Assembly (NCBI GenBank): GCA_026122915.1
Contig: JAGIXO010000073.1
Span: 1 to 8,459, forward strand
Source of the DNA: Candidatus Electronema nielsenii
Lineage (GTDB): Bacteria > Desulfobacterota > Desulfobulbia > Desulfobulbales > Desulfobulbaceae
Reading direction: 5' to 3'
Length of the DNA stretch: 8,459 nt
The position numbers were made by a program, and so were the translations under genes. Below the pieces are notes generated by a model. That model was given only the letters and a program-made list of their open reading frames with translations, was not told where the DNA came from and did no database searches. Shown piece by piece: positions 1-6,016 of this stretch (positions are counted from its first letter, which is position 1; every line of letters begins with the position of its first letter).

Positions 1-2
1 TT

Positions 3-182
3 ATACACGTACCACCTTACACTTTTGAACGGAGCGTAGTCTTAGGGGAAGACGTGCTGGATGAAGACTCACTGCATCTTGTTCCTGTCGATGAAATATA
101 TGCACTCGTCTGCGTGACCCCCGTTATATCAAAAGGCTCTTGCAGCAAAAGCAATATCGTCAAGGCTGAAATCGGGCAGTAA
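3..182 (+). CDS. C-terminal end of an unidentified protein (cut by window edge)
   Basis: The third + frame is open from the window edge to a TAA at 180-182, giving 59 residues that begin IHVPPYTFERSVVLGEDVLD and end KSNIVKAEIGQ. I do not recognise the family. The piece is mixed acidic and hydrophobic, with a short hydrophobic stretch (EIYALVCVTPVI) and two cysteines, and shows no clear membrane segment. The strongest support for a real gene is the excellent intrinsic terminator that starts 17 bases after the stop on the same strand. An open stretch of this length by chance is not negligible. An alternative is a short ORF starting at the GTG at 54, which has an AGGGG five bases upstream; since the frame stays open further upstream, I prefer a truncated longer gene. 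Confidence 0.5.
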   Translation: MHVPPYTFERSVVLGEDVLDEDSLHLVPVDEIYALVCVTPVISKGSCSKSNIVKAEIGQ

Positions 183-198
183 GCGGCTTGAATTTGTT

Positions 199-238
199 CA
201 CCAGCCTATTGGATCAGCTATAGGCTGGTGGCTTTTTT
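199..238 (+). terminator. Strong rho-independent terminator
   Basis: An 11-bp perfect stem (CACCAGCCTAT at 199-209 with ATAGGCTGGTG at 220-230) encloses a 10-base loop and is followed by GC and six T (233-238). It closes the + strand gene ending at 182. On the minus strand the stem is not followed by a T run, so it is mainly a + strand terminator, although the hairpin could still block read-through from the convergent tatA genes. Confidence 0.93.
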
Positions 239-255
239 GTTTACAACACAAACAG

Positions 256-283
256 TTCTTTGCAGCACAGTAATGCTGAAGAA
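256..283 (-). terminator. Possible weak terminator or 3' hairpin of the tatA pair
   Basis: Read on the minus strand, AAGAA-class and CAGCA arms (283-274) can pair with TGCTG and AAGAA-complementary bases (267-256), with a 2-base bulge and a 6-base loop. It lies 19 bases past the tatA stop. There is no real T tract afterwards (CTGTTTGTGTTG), so it may only stabilise the 3' end. Termination may instead rely on the larger 199-230 hairpin beyond it. Confidence 0.25.
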
Positions 284-301
284 ATAAGCAATCTGAATGA
301 T

Positions 302-556
302 TCACTTCGTCAGTATCCTACCAATACTCTTTGCTTGATCAATTTTTTCCTGCACCGCAGCAACCTCGCGCACACCGGGCAACTGCTTTGTAATGCCCTC
401 TATACCGGTTGATTCTTCCACTTCATCTAAGCCGCTTTTAAATGAGCGGATAGCTTTGCCTAAACCTGCACCGATCTCCGGCAGTTTCTTACCACCAAAG
501 AGCAGGAAGGCGATGGCAAGAATCACGACCAATTCAGGCGTTCCGAGTCCAAACAT
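302..556 (-). CDS. tatA: Sec-independent protein translocase subunit TatA (copy with longer tail)
   Basis: TatA forms the size-adaptable membrane passage of the twin-arginine system, which exports folded proteins recruited by TatC. The 84-residue product has the family plan. A short N-terminal membrane helix (about residues 7-21, ELVVILAIAFLLFG) is followed by the hinge and the FGGKKLPE signature, then an amphipathic helix (GAGLGKAIRSFK). A charged tail of about 44 residues follows. The motif is TatA/E-like rather than TatB-like. The ATG at 556 is supported by AGGAG at 571-567, ten bases upstream. It lies 40 bases after the upstream tatA copy and is probably co-transcribed with it. No tatC or tatB is visible in the window. 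The tail is longer and different in sequence from the neighbour's, so the two copies may differ in role. Confidence 0.92.
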   Translation of the reverse strand: MFGLGTPELVVILAIAFLLFGGKKLPEIGAGLGKAIRSFKSGLDEVEESTGIEGITKQLPGVREVAAVQEKIDQAKSIGRILTK

Positions 557-596
557 GACGGCTTCGCTCCTATGAGAAGGTTGTCAGGGCTGCGTT

Positions 597-782
597 TTAG
601 CTCTCTTTACTGCTATCCTTTTCTATGGTCTTGGGATCATCATCTGACTTTTTGACGCTATCTTTGAAGTTCCTAATTCCCTTGCCAATACCGGAACCAA
701 TTTCTGGCAATTTACCGGCTCCAAAGATGATCACAATAATGACCAGAATGATAATCAGCTCAGGCATTCCCAGTCCGAACAT
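597..782 (-). CDS. tatA: Sec-independent protein translocase subunit TatA (short copy)
   Basis: This is a second TatA/E-family protein. From the ATG at 782 it has 61 residues: MFGLGMPEL, a membrane helix of mostly Ile/Val (about residues 9-21), FGAGKLPE, an amphipathic helix (GSGIGKGIRNFK), and a short, highly charged tail (KKSDDDPKTIEKDSSKES). A GTG at 791 would add three residues (MWC). However, GAGG at 794-791 overlaps that GTG and sits an ideal eight bases before the ATG at 782, so I place the start there. The first nine residues and the KLPEIG motif closely match the following copy, indicating a tandem duplication with diverged tails. A good promoter lies just upstream (815-844), so this is the first gene of the tatA pair. 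Confidence 0.92.
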   Translation of the reverse strand: MFGLGMPELIIILVIIVIIFGAGKLPEIGSGIGKGIRNFKDSVKKSDDDPKTIEKDSSKES

Positions 783-810
783 ACACCACACCTCAGGTTG
801 AGATATCTAA

Positions 811-865
811 AAAAATTATACAGACAGAGCTACGCATCCTTCAATGTAGCAGTCAGCTCTGTCTG
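811..865 (-). terminator. Rho-independent terminator of the nfeD-slipin unit
   Basis: On the minus strand, CAGACAGAGCT (865-855) pairs perfectly with AGCTCTGTCTG (831-821) over 11 bp around a 23-base loop. It is followed by TATAATTTTTTT (820-809), which ends in a run of seven T. It starts 15 bases after the slipin stop. A competing 5-bp stem using 850-846 and 833-829 is possible inside it. The loop is longer than usual, but stem strength and T tract argue for a real terminator. Confidence 0.8.
815..844 (-). promoter_or_regulatory. Sigma-70-type promoter for the tatA pair
   Basis: On the minus strand, TTGAAG (844-839) is separated by 18 bases from a perfect TATAAT (820-815). Transcription would start near 808 and give a leader of roughly 26 bases before the tatA ATG at 782. 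The -35 lies in the loop and the spacer in the 3' arm of the terminator of the preceding slipin unit, so termination and re-initiation share the same bases. Confidence 0.7.
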
Positions 866-879
866 CTGTCAACTGGCAA

Positions 880-1869
880 TCAACGTACTGTCGGCTTTTC
901 CAAGTGAACATCAGGTCGGGAGGCGGACGCAGGCATCGGTGCCGCTGTTCTTCTTCCCGCCTGCTGGAGCGTGGACATAGCCGTGGCGACCATGCCTGCT
1001 ACATCAGTCAGATTGCCGGGCAGAATCATGGTGTTGTTTACTTTGGCTAACTTACCGAACTCGTCTAAATATTTCTTGGCCACTTCCAGCCGTGCAGCTT
1101 CTTGACCGCCGGGCGCAGAAAGAGCCTCGCCGACTTTACGGATGCCCTCTGCTGTGGCTTCTGCTACCTTCAGGATTTCCTGAGCGCGGCCTTCTGCCTC
1201 GTTGATCCGCTTCATCTTTTCGCCCTCGGAGCGAGCAATGGCCTCAGAACGTTCACCCTCGGCTCGGTTGATCATCGATTGTCGATCACCTTCGGAGCGG
1301 GCGATTTCGGCTCTTTTTTCTCGCTCGGCCTGCATCTGCTTTTCCATCGCCTCAAGCACTGAGCGCGGTGGCTGAATATCTTTGATTTCGTAGCGCAGCA
1401 CCTTGATGCCCCAGTTTTGCGCCGCATCGTCAATCGCTTCAACCACCTGCTTGTTCAGCGTTTCTCTGGCTTCAAAAGTGCTGTCTAAGGTGATTTTACC
1501 AATAGCAGAGCGAAGCGAGGTTTGCGCCAATTGAGAGGCGGCAAAGTGATAATCAGCGATGCCGTAGGCAGACTGGCGGGAATTGATGACTTGGAGATAC
1601 ATGATGCCATCAACCTCTAACGTCACGTTGTCGGCGGTAATGCAGGTTTGACTACCGATATCAATCGGCTCCTCCTTTAGGTTCCGTTTATAGGCAATCT
1701 TGTCTAAAAATGGAATCAGGATATGAAAGCCAGCTTCCAGCGTGTCACGATATTTTCCTAATCGCTCAATCACATATTCGTTACGCTGAGGCACAATAAC
1801 CGCTGTTTTCCAAACCAGAATGATAAAAAATATAACTAAGACAATGACACCAAATAACAAACCGCTCAT
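880..1869 (-). CDS. qmcA: SPFH-domain membrane protein (slipin/paraslipin, QmcA-like)
   Basis: This is a 329-residue member of the stomatin/prohibitin/flotillin/HflK-C superfamily, which assembles into ring- or cage-like oligomers on the membrane and organises membrane domains or proteases. An N-terminal membrane helix (residues 4-20) precedes the SPFH domain (about 22-190), which shows VPQRNEYVIERLGKY, the GFHILIPF segment, DNVTLEVDGIMYLQV and SLRSAIGK. A long Ala/Glu/Arg-rich coiled coil follows (about 170-245) with repeated SEG/AEG units, then a conserved hydrophobic piece (NNTMILPGNLTDVAGMVATAM) and a basic, proline-containing tail. The start is supported by AAGGAG eight bases upstream, inside the end of nfeD. 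The stop-to-start gap is only five bases, so it is tightly coupled to nfeD, its usual partner. I infer a QmcA-type paraslipin from length and layout; exact in vivo role is unknown. Confidence 0.93.
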   Translation of the reverse strand: MSGLLFGVIVLVIFFIILVWKTAVIVPQRNEYVIERLGKYRDTLEAGFHILIPFLDKIAYKRNLKEEPIDIGSQTCITADNVTLEVDGIMYLQVINSRQSAYGIADYHFAASQLAQTSLRSAIGKITLDSTFEARETLNKQVVEAIDDAAQNWGIKVLRYEIKDIQPPRSVLEAMEKQMQAEREKRAEIARSEGDRQSMINRAEGERSEAIARSEGEKMKRINEAEGRAQEILKVAEATAEGIRKVGEALSAPGGQEAARLEVAKKYLDEFGKLAKVNNTMILPGNLTDVAGMVATAMSTLQQAGRRTAAPMPASASRPDVHLEKPTVR

Positions 1870-1874
1870 GTTAC

Positions 1875-2327
1875 CTACTCCTTGTTCGCACTCAAGGCGC
1901 GAACTTTGATAATAAGGTCTTTCTTTTCCACAATCAGCACCACGGTGCCTTCGGTAATGGGTTCATCAGCAGTAGCCCGCCAAAACGAGCCGCCGTATTT
2001 AACCCTGCCATCGGCAGGTGGGATGATAGCATCAGTGACAACCCCAGTGGCTGGGGTAGAATTCATATTCACAGAATCAGCTTCTTTGCTCGAACTGCCG
2101 CTGAAAATTGATTTAAGCCGCGCTCTGAGCAGAATCAGACTGAGGAGTGAGCAGATGAGGAAAATGAGGAGCTGGGCGGTGAGCGGTACGTCGATCACGG
2201 CCAGTGCAGCCGCCGCACACCAAGCTCCAATGCCGAGAAAGAAAAGAACAAAGCCAGGCAGCATCAGCTCAACAACAAAACAAGCGATGCCGAACAAGAA
2301 CCAAATTAGCACGGGTGAAATGCCCAT
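1875..2327 (-). CDS. nfeD: NfeD-family membrane protein (short, slipin partner)
   Basis: From the ATG at 2327 the product is 150 residues. Two or three membrane helices (about 5-21, 24-45 and 48-68) are followed by a polar linker (70-92) and a soluble C-terminal OB-fold domain (about 93-147) with the family pattern GVV...P.GRVKYGG..W.A....I..G..V.IV.....II.V. This is the short NfeD class that lacks the N-terminal ClpP-like protease domain and normally sits directly upstream of a slipin gene, as here. An upstream in-frame start at 2396 would add 23 residues, but AAGGAG (2338-2333) lies five bases before the ATG at 2327, which also gives a normal N-terminus. An 81-base gap separates it from tyrS. 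That gap contains a small ACTGT/ACAGT hairpin (2362-2376) and a TATACT (2379-2374) that might be a weak -10, without a convincing -35. Confidence 0.9.
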   Translation of the reverse strand: MGISPVLIWFLFGIACFVVELMLPGFVLFFLGIGAWCAAAALAVIDVPLTAQLLIFLICSLLSLILLRARLKSIFSGSSSKEADSVNMNSTPATGVVTDAIIPPADGRVKYGGSFWRATADEPITEGTVVLIVEKKDLIIKVRALSANKE

Positions 2328-2408
2328 GTTCGCTCCTTCAAAAGTTGAGTTCAGAAAAGGAACTGTCAGGCACAGTATATCTGCTTTTCCGTTCAAGAAG
2401 AAGGTCGA

Positions 2409-3638
2409 TCAGCGAAAAAACACCCGACAGAAGCGTCGTTTTCCCACTTTCAGCAGCATTTCGCCGTGAGCCGGAAGTTCCGCGTTGGCATCCACCGCCT
2501 TTTCTCCGTTGACGGTCACGGCGTTTTGGCTGATCATCCGGCGGCCATCAGAGGCAGAGGAGACTAACTCGGCCTCTAAGAGCAACTTGGCTAACAGAAT
2601 CGAGTCGCCTGCGGCAATGGTCTTTTCCGGGATATCATCGGGCAGCTCTCGTTGCTTAAAAACTTGTTCAAAATGCTTTTCTGCTGCTTCCGCCGCGTCT
2701 TGATCATGAAATCGAGCTACTAATTCTTTGGCTAACCGTACCTTGACCGCCTTTGGATGCGCTCTACCCTCTTCAACATCCTGTTTCAAGACAGCGATTT
2801 CGGCTAAAGATAGATCACTGAGCAGTTCATAGTAGCGGAACATCAGCGGGTCACTGATCGACAGCACCTTGCCAAAAATTTCGTTCGGTGGTTCGGAGAT
2901 ACCGATATAATTACCTAACGACTTGCTCATTTTATTCACCCCGTCCAAACCTTCCAACAGCGGAGTGGTCAGCACAACTTGGGGCTGCATTCCCCGAGAA
3001 CGTTGCATTTCTCGGCCCATGAGTAGGTTGAAAAGCTGATCAGTGCCGCCTAATTCCACATCAGCGTTCAGTGCCACCGAGTCATAGCCCTGAAACAACG
3101 GATAGAAGAATTCATGAATAAAAATCGGTCGATTGCTGTTGAACCGTTTCTTAAAATCATCGCGCTCCAGCATTCGAGCTACGGTCAACTCTGAGGCTAA
3201 CCGAATCATGTCGTAGGCAGAAAGTTGGCCCAACCAAGCGGAATTAAAAACCACCTTGGTCTTGGCCGGGTCAAGCATTTTAAAAACTTGAGCCTTGTAG
3301 GTTTCGGCGTTGCGAACCACATCCTCACGACTCAGAGGCGGTCGGGTTTCAGATTTGCCAGTTGGGTCGCCAATTTGGGCGGTGAAGTCACCGATGAGAA
3401 AATGCACTTCGTGGCCAAGCTGCTGAAATTGACGCAGCTTTTGCAACAACACGGTGTGACCAAGGTGAAGATCAGGCGCGGTAGGATCAAAGCCCACTTT
3501 GATCTTGAGCGGCTTGCCGCTTTCCAATGAAGCATTGAGCTTCTGCTCCAGCTCCTCCTTGGAAATTAACCCCTCGCAGCCGCGCTCAATCAGGGCGATC
3601 TGCTCCTCAACCGGTTTCATCATGGTGTTATTTTGCAT
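2409..3638 (-). CDS. tyrS: Tyrosyl-tRNA synthetase
   Basis: This cytoplasmic class I aminoacyl-tRNA synthetase activates tyrosine with ATP and charges tRNA-Tyr. The 409-residue product has the Rossmann-fold catalytic core with the HIGH-type motif HLGH at 58-61, the GDFTAQIGDPTG segment, GGTDQ at 197-201 and KMSKS at 236-240. An S4 RNA-binding domain occupies about 345-405 (SDGRRMISQNAVTVNG). The length fits the bacterial TyrRS group of about 400 residues. The ATG at 3638 lies inside the end of rny, giving an 11-base overlap, so translation is probably coupled. Internal ATGs at 3623 and 3620 are alternative starts and would remove the overlap. GGTGG just upstream is a modest ribosome binding site. 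Confidence 0.98.
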   Translation of the reverse strand: MQNNTMMKPVEEQIALIERGCEGLISKEELEQKLNASLESGKPLKIKVGFDPTAPDLHLGHTVLLQKLRQFQQLGHEVHFLIGDFTAQIGDPTGKSETRPPLSREDVVRNAETYKAQVFKMLDPAKTKVVFNSAWLGQLSAYDMIRLASELTVARMLERDDFKKRFNSNRPIFIHEFFYPLFQGYDSVALNADVELGGTDQLFNLLMGREMQRSRGMQPQVVLTTPLLEGLDGVNKMSKSLGNYIGISEPPNEIFGKVLSISDPLMFRYYELLSDLSLAEIAVLKQDVEEGRAHPKAVKVRLAKELVARFHDQDAAEAAEKHFEQVFKQRELPDDIPEKTIAAGDSILLAKLLLEAELVSSASDGRRMISQNAVTVNGEKAVDANAELPAHGEMLLKVGKRRFCRVFFR

Positions 3639-5187
3639 ATTCCACCGCCCTCGTTTCCCGAATCACCGTAACCCGAATTTGGCCGGGATAGGTCAGCTGC
3701 TCCTCAATCGCCTTGGCAATGTCCCGGCTCATCAGGGTTGCTGCGTCATCGCCTACCTGCTGACTGTTGACAATAATTCGCAGATCGCGTCCAGCCTGTA
3801 CCGCGTAAGATTTCTCCACACCCGCAAAAGCGTTAGCGATTTTTTCTAAATCTTCTAAGCGTTTAACATAGCTTTGCAGCATCTCTTTTCGTGCGCCAGG
3901 TCGGGCACCAGAAAGGGCATCTGCCGATTGCACCAGTACATCCAGCACGCTCTGCGGCGGCTGATCCTCATGATGGGCACCGATGGCGTAAACAATATCC
4001 TCGCGCTCGCCGTATTTCTTGGCTAAATCACGACCGATGACGGCATGAGAGCCTTCCACCTCGTGATCCACCGCTTTACCGATATCATGCAACAACCCGG
4101 CTCGTTTGGCCTTTTTCACATCGATACCCAGCTCTGCCGCCATGACTCCACAGAGAAAGGCCACTTCCAAGGAATGCTGAAGAATGTTCTGACCGTAGCT
4201 GGATCGGTACTTCAGCCGCCCGATTAAATTGATTAAATCAACGTGCATCCCGTGTACGCCAACATCAAAGGTGGCTTTTTCACCGGCCTCTTTAATTTCT
4301 ACATCCAAATCGTGCGTGACTTTGGCCACCACTTCTTCAATCCGGGCCGGATGTATTCTACCATCAGAAATAAGCTGAAGCAGCGACTGACGAGCTATTT
4401 CTCGCCGAATCGGGTTAAAGCCGGAGAGAATGACCGCTTCTGGGGTGTCGTCGATGATAATATCAATACCAGTCGCTGCCTCAATCGCTCGAATGTTGCG
4501 TCCTTCCCTGCCGATAATCCGCCCTTTCATTTCATCATTAGGCAAAGGTACCATAGAAACGGTTTTGTCCGCAACATAATCACCGGCATAACGGGCAATG
4601 GCCAAGGCAAGAATATTTTTCCCCTTGCGATCAGCCTCCAGTTTCATTTCATTCTCAATCCTTGTCAATCGTTTAGCAGCATCCATCCGCGCTTCGCTTT
4701 CGATTGACTCAATCAGCAGCCTTTTGGCCTCATCACAACTGACTCCGGCAATCTTTTCCAATTTTTGCTGCTGCTCGACAATCAGCGATTTTGCCTCGTT
4801 TTCCCGCTCAACAACAGTCTGCTCTTTAGCTGTCAACTTTCTTTCACGGGAAGTGAGATCAGTTTCCTTGTCCTTGAGATCGTTCAGCTCCTCATGGACT
4901 TTGTCTAATTTTCGCTCTAATCGCCGCTGCTCGTTTTCAATATTTTTTCGGGAATTTTTGATCTCCTGTTCAGCCTCGTTTTTAGACTGATAGATTTCCT
5001 CCTTCACTTGGAGTAACTTTTCCTTCTTGATCTGCTCGGCTTCATGAATGGCGTTTTCGATAATCAGCAAACGCTGTTTCTCAATATCCGCCTGATTGCC
5101 TTCAATTAACTTCTTGCGTAAAAAAAAACCAACCCCAGCTCCCACGGCCAAGGTCAGGGCAAGCAGTAATGCTGTTGTCCCGATCAT
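3628..5187 (-). CDS. rny: Ribonuclease Y
   Basis: RNase Y is a membrane-anchored endoribonuclease that starts mRNA turnover. The 519-residue product shows every expected part. There is an N-terminal membrane helix (about 3-23), then a long charged coiled coil (about 30-190). A KH RNA-binding domain follows (about 210-275) with GRIIGREGRN at 222-231. The metal-binding HD domain (about 335-430) has QHSLEVA, LLHDIGK at 365-371 and H405-H406, and the conserved SADALSGARPGAR segment closes it (421-433). The C-terminus is the usual one (GQIRVTVIRETRAVEYAK). The ATG at 5187 gives a standard N-terminus, though the ribosome binding site is weak (TTAGG about a dozen bases upstream). Its stop overlaps tyrS by 11 bases. 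The 6S RNA ends about 230 bases upstream on the same strand. Confidence 0.98.
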   Translation of the reverse strand: MIGTTALLLALTLAVGAGVGFFLRKKLIEGNQADIEKQRLLIIENAIHEAEQIKKEKLLQVKEEIYQSKNEAEQEIKNSRKNIENEQRRLERKLDKVHEELNDLKDKETDLTSRERKLTAKEQTVVERENEAKSLIVEQQQKLEKIAGVSCDEAKRLLIESIESEARMDAAKRLTRIENEMKLEADRKGKNILALAIARYAGDYVADKTVSMVPLPNDEMKGRIIGREGRNIRAIEAATGIDIIIDDTPEAVILSGFNPIRREIARQSLLQLISDGRIHPARIEEVVAKVTHDLDVEIKEAGEKATFDVGVHGMHVDLINLIGRLKYRSSYGQNILQHSLEVAFLCGVMAAELGIDVKKAKRAGLLHDIGKAVDHEVEGSHAVIGRDLAKKYGEREDIVYAIGAHHEDQPPQSVLDVLVQSADALSGARPGARKEMLQSYVKRLEDLEKIANAFAGVEKSYAVQAGRDLRIIVNSQQVGDDAATLMSRDIAKAIEEQLTYPGQIRVTVIRETRAVEYAK

Positions 5188-5416
5188 ATTTGCATAACCT
5201 AAGATATAATTGCAGCAGTTTCTCCGTTTACGGAAGTAACTGCGGATAATGGAATGAAAAAATACATTAATGCTGCTACAGAAGGGCTGATGAAAAGCGG
5301 AGATTCAGGACAAGACGGCAGGACGCTGCCGCATCGGATTGGAAGGGATTTTTACAACAGGGTTGATGATGAACCTGATTATGTCAGACCTACTGACTCA
5401 ACATCGTTCCGGCTGT
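5188..5416 (-). other. Intergenic leader between 6S RNA and rny
   Basis: These 229 bases separate the 6S 3' end from the rny start. On the minus strand they hold a 6-bp hairpin with a 4-base loop (5331-5316, CGGCAG/CTGCCG), an AT-rich stretch (TTATAT near 5211-5206) that could include a -10 for rny without a clear -35, and a segment (5360-5345) complementary to the 6S 3' end. On the + strand a 54-codon ORF (ATG 5254 to TAA 5416-5418) crosses the region. It has no recognisable product and only a weak ribosome binding site, so I do not call it a gene. Confidence 0.4.
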
Positions 5417-5594
5417 AAAAAAATCCCCGCACTGCCGTGTCAACAGAATGATTAAACCTATCGAAATAGGTGGGCGCGCCATGCTGTCGTCTGGAAATCA
5501 ATAAAGTTTTCCATAGTCCAGCAGAATAGGAGCTGCCCTATCAAAGAGAGTTGGCTCAATACTCTGTCGATCACAAACAGCGCAGGGAAACTTG
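5417..5594 (-). ncRNA. ssrS: 6S RNA
   Basis: 6S RNA mimics an open promoter and binds sigma-70 RNA polymerase in stationary phase. The 5' strand CCCTGCGCTG (5587-5578) pairs over ten positions with CAGTGCGGGG (5434-5425). The closing stem continues with GTG/CAC (5574-5572 with 5439-5437) and ACAGAGT/ATTCTGT (5567-5561 with 5449-5443). The 5' side of the central bubble carries ATTGAGCC (5560-5553), like the conserved GAGCC of known 6S RNAs. The 3' side contains a small hairpin ACCTAT-TTCG-ATAGGT (5471-5456), in the place where E. coli 6S has one. The terminal arm starts with GGGC/GCCC (5538-5535 with 5475-5472). Seven T (5423-5417) follow the closing stem. The length of about 175 bases and the position next to zapA match the known ssrS neighbourhood. 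The ends are estimates. Confidence 0.9.
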
Positions 5595-5602
5595 CTTTCT
5601 AT

Positions 5603-5631
5603 TCTATAAAATAAAAAACCGGAAAAAGCAA
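5603..5631 (-). promoter_or_regulatory. Promoter of 6S RNA
   Basis: On the minus strand, TTGCTT (5631-5626) and TATAGA (5608-5603) are spaced by 17 bases; an overlapping TAGAAT (5606-5601) is an alternative -10. Either places the start at about 5594-5596, a few bases before the first paired base of the 6S closing stem. The -35 falls within the loop and 3' arm of the zapA terminator. Confidence 0.6.
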
Positions 5632-5646
5632 AACCTATTTTTTCCG
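5613..5646 (-). terminator. Rho-independent terminator after zapA
   Basis: On the minus strand, CGGAAAAA (5646-5639) pairs over 8 bp with TTTTTCCG (5627-5620) around an 11-base loop. One G and six T (5618-5613) follow. It begins two bases after the zapA stop codon and separates the zapBA unit from the 6S gene. Confidence 0.8.
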
Positions 5647-5647
5647 C

Positions 5648-5959
5648 TCACCCCTGCAACACCGCCGCAACCTTATCAGTCAGACCTGAAATCAAGTGCT
5701 TCCGCTCTATGTCCAATTTTCGCTCTGCCTGAAATCTGCTGAAGGCATTTTCTTGGCTCACGCAGCGCGCAGCCAAACGCAAGCCGCCCAGCACCAACAT
5801 CGTACTGGAGGGAACCGCATTGCCGTTCAGGCTCAGGCCGGTTAACTCTAGCTCTTCGCGCAGCAGCGTGACCGCTTGCTGTACTTCCTCGTCCGGCGCA
5901 TCGGTGTAAAAAGAAAATTCCTGCCCGAACAGGGCAACGCTGATCCGGCGTTCGTCCAT
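5648..5959 (-). CDS. zapA: Cell division protein ZapA
   Basis: ZapA binds FtsZ and bundles protofilaments in the division ring. The 103-residue product matches the family in length and plan. An N-terminal beta-rich part (RRISVALFGQEFSFYTDAPDEEVQQAVTLLREEL, residues 5-37) is followed by the conserved hydrophobic helix MLVLGGLRLAARC (54-66) and a C-terminal coiled coil (about 67-100). A GGAG 11 bases before the ATG at 5959 is a loosely spaced ribosome binding site. It lies 57 bases after the zapB-like gene on the same strand and is followed at once by a terminator and then 6S RNA, the neighbour of zapA in many proteobacteria. Confidence 0.92.
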   Translation of the reverse strand: MDERRISVALFGQEFSFYTDAPDEEVQQAVTLLREELELTGLSLNGNAVPSSTMLVLGGLRLAARCVSQENAFSRFQAERKLDIERKHLISGLTDKVAAVLQG

Positions 5960-6016
5960 GCTTCTGTCAGCTCCGGCGCGAAAAAATTGACACAGACATT
6001 ATTCTGCTCAATGGCA

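Noticed and set aside
1190..1350. Apparent short repeats (GAGCG/GCCTC-rich units) as a DNA repeat array
   Set aside because: They are explained by the repeated SEG/AEG coiled-coil units encoded by the slipin gene.
1882..2469. 195-codon + strand ORF
   Set aside because: It is antisense to nfeD, whose membrane helices, OB-fold pattern, ribosome binding site and slipin partner are all clear. The product is low-complexity Ser/Thr/Arg-rich, with no recognisable domain.
4243..4990. Two + strand ORFs of 154 and 130 codons
   Set aside because: Both are shadows of rny. The 130-codon product is a Ser-rich mirror of the Glu/Lys-rich coiled coil.
5316..5331. CGGCAG/CTGCCG hairpin as a terminator
   Set aside because: The 6-bp stem is not followed by a T run on either strand, so it is kept only as a leader hairpin.
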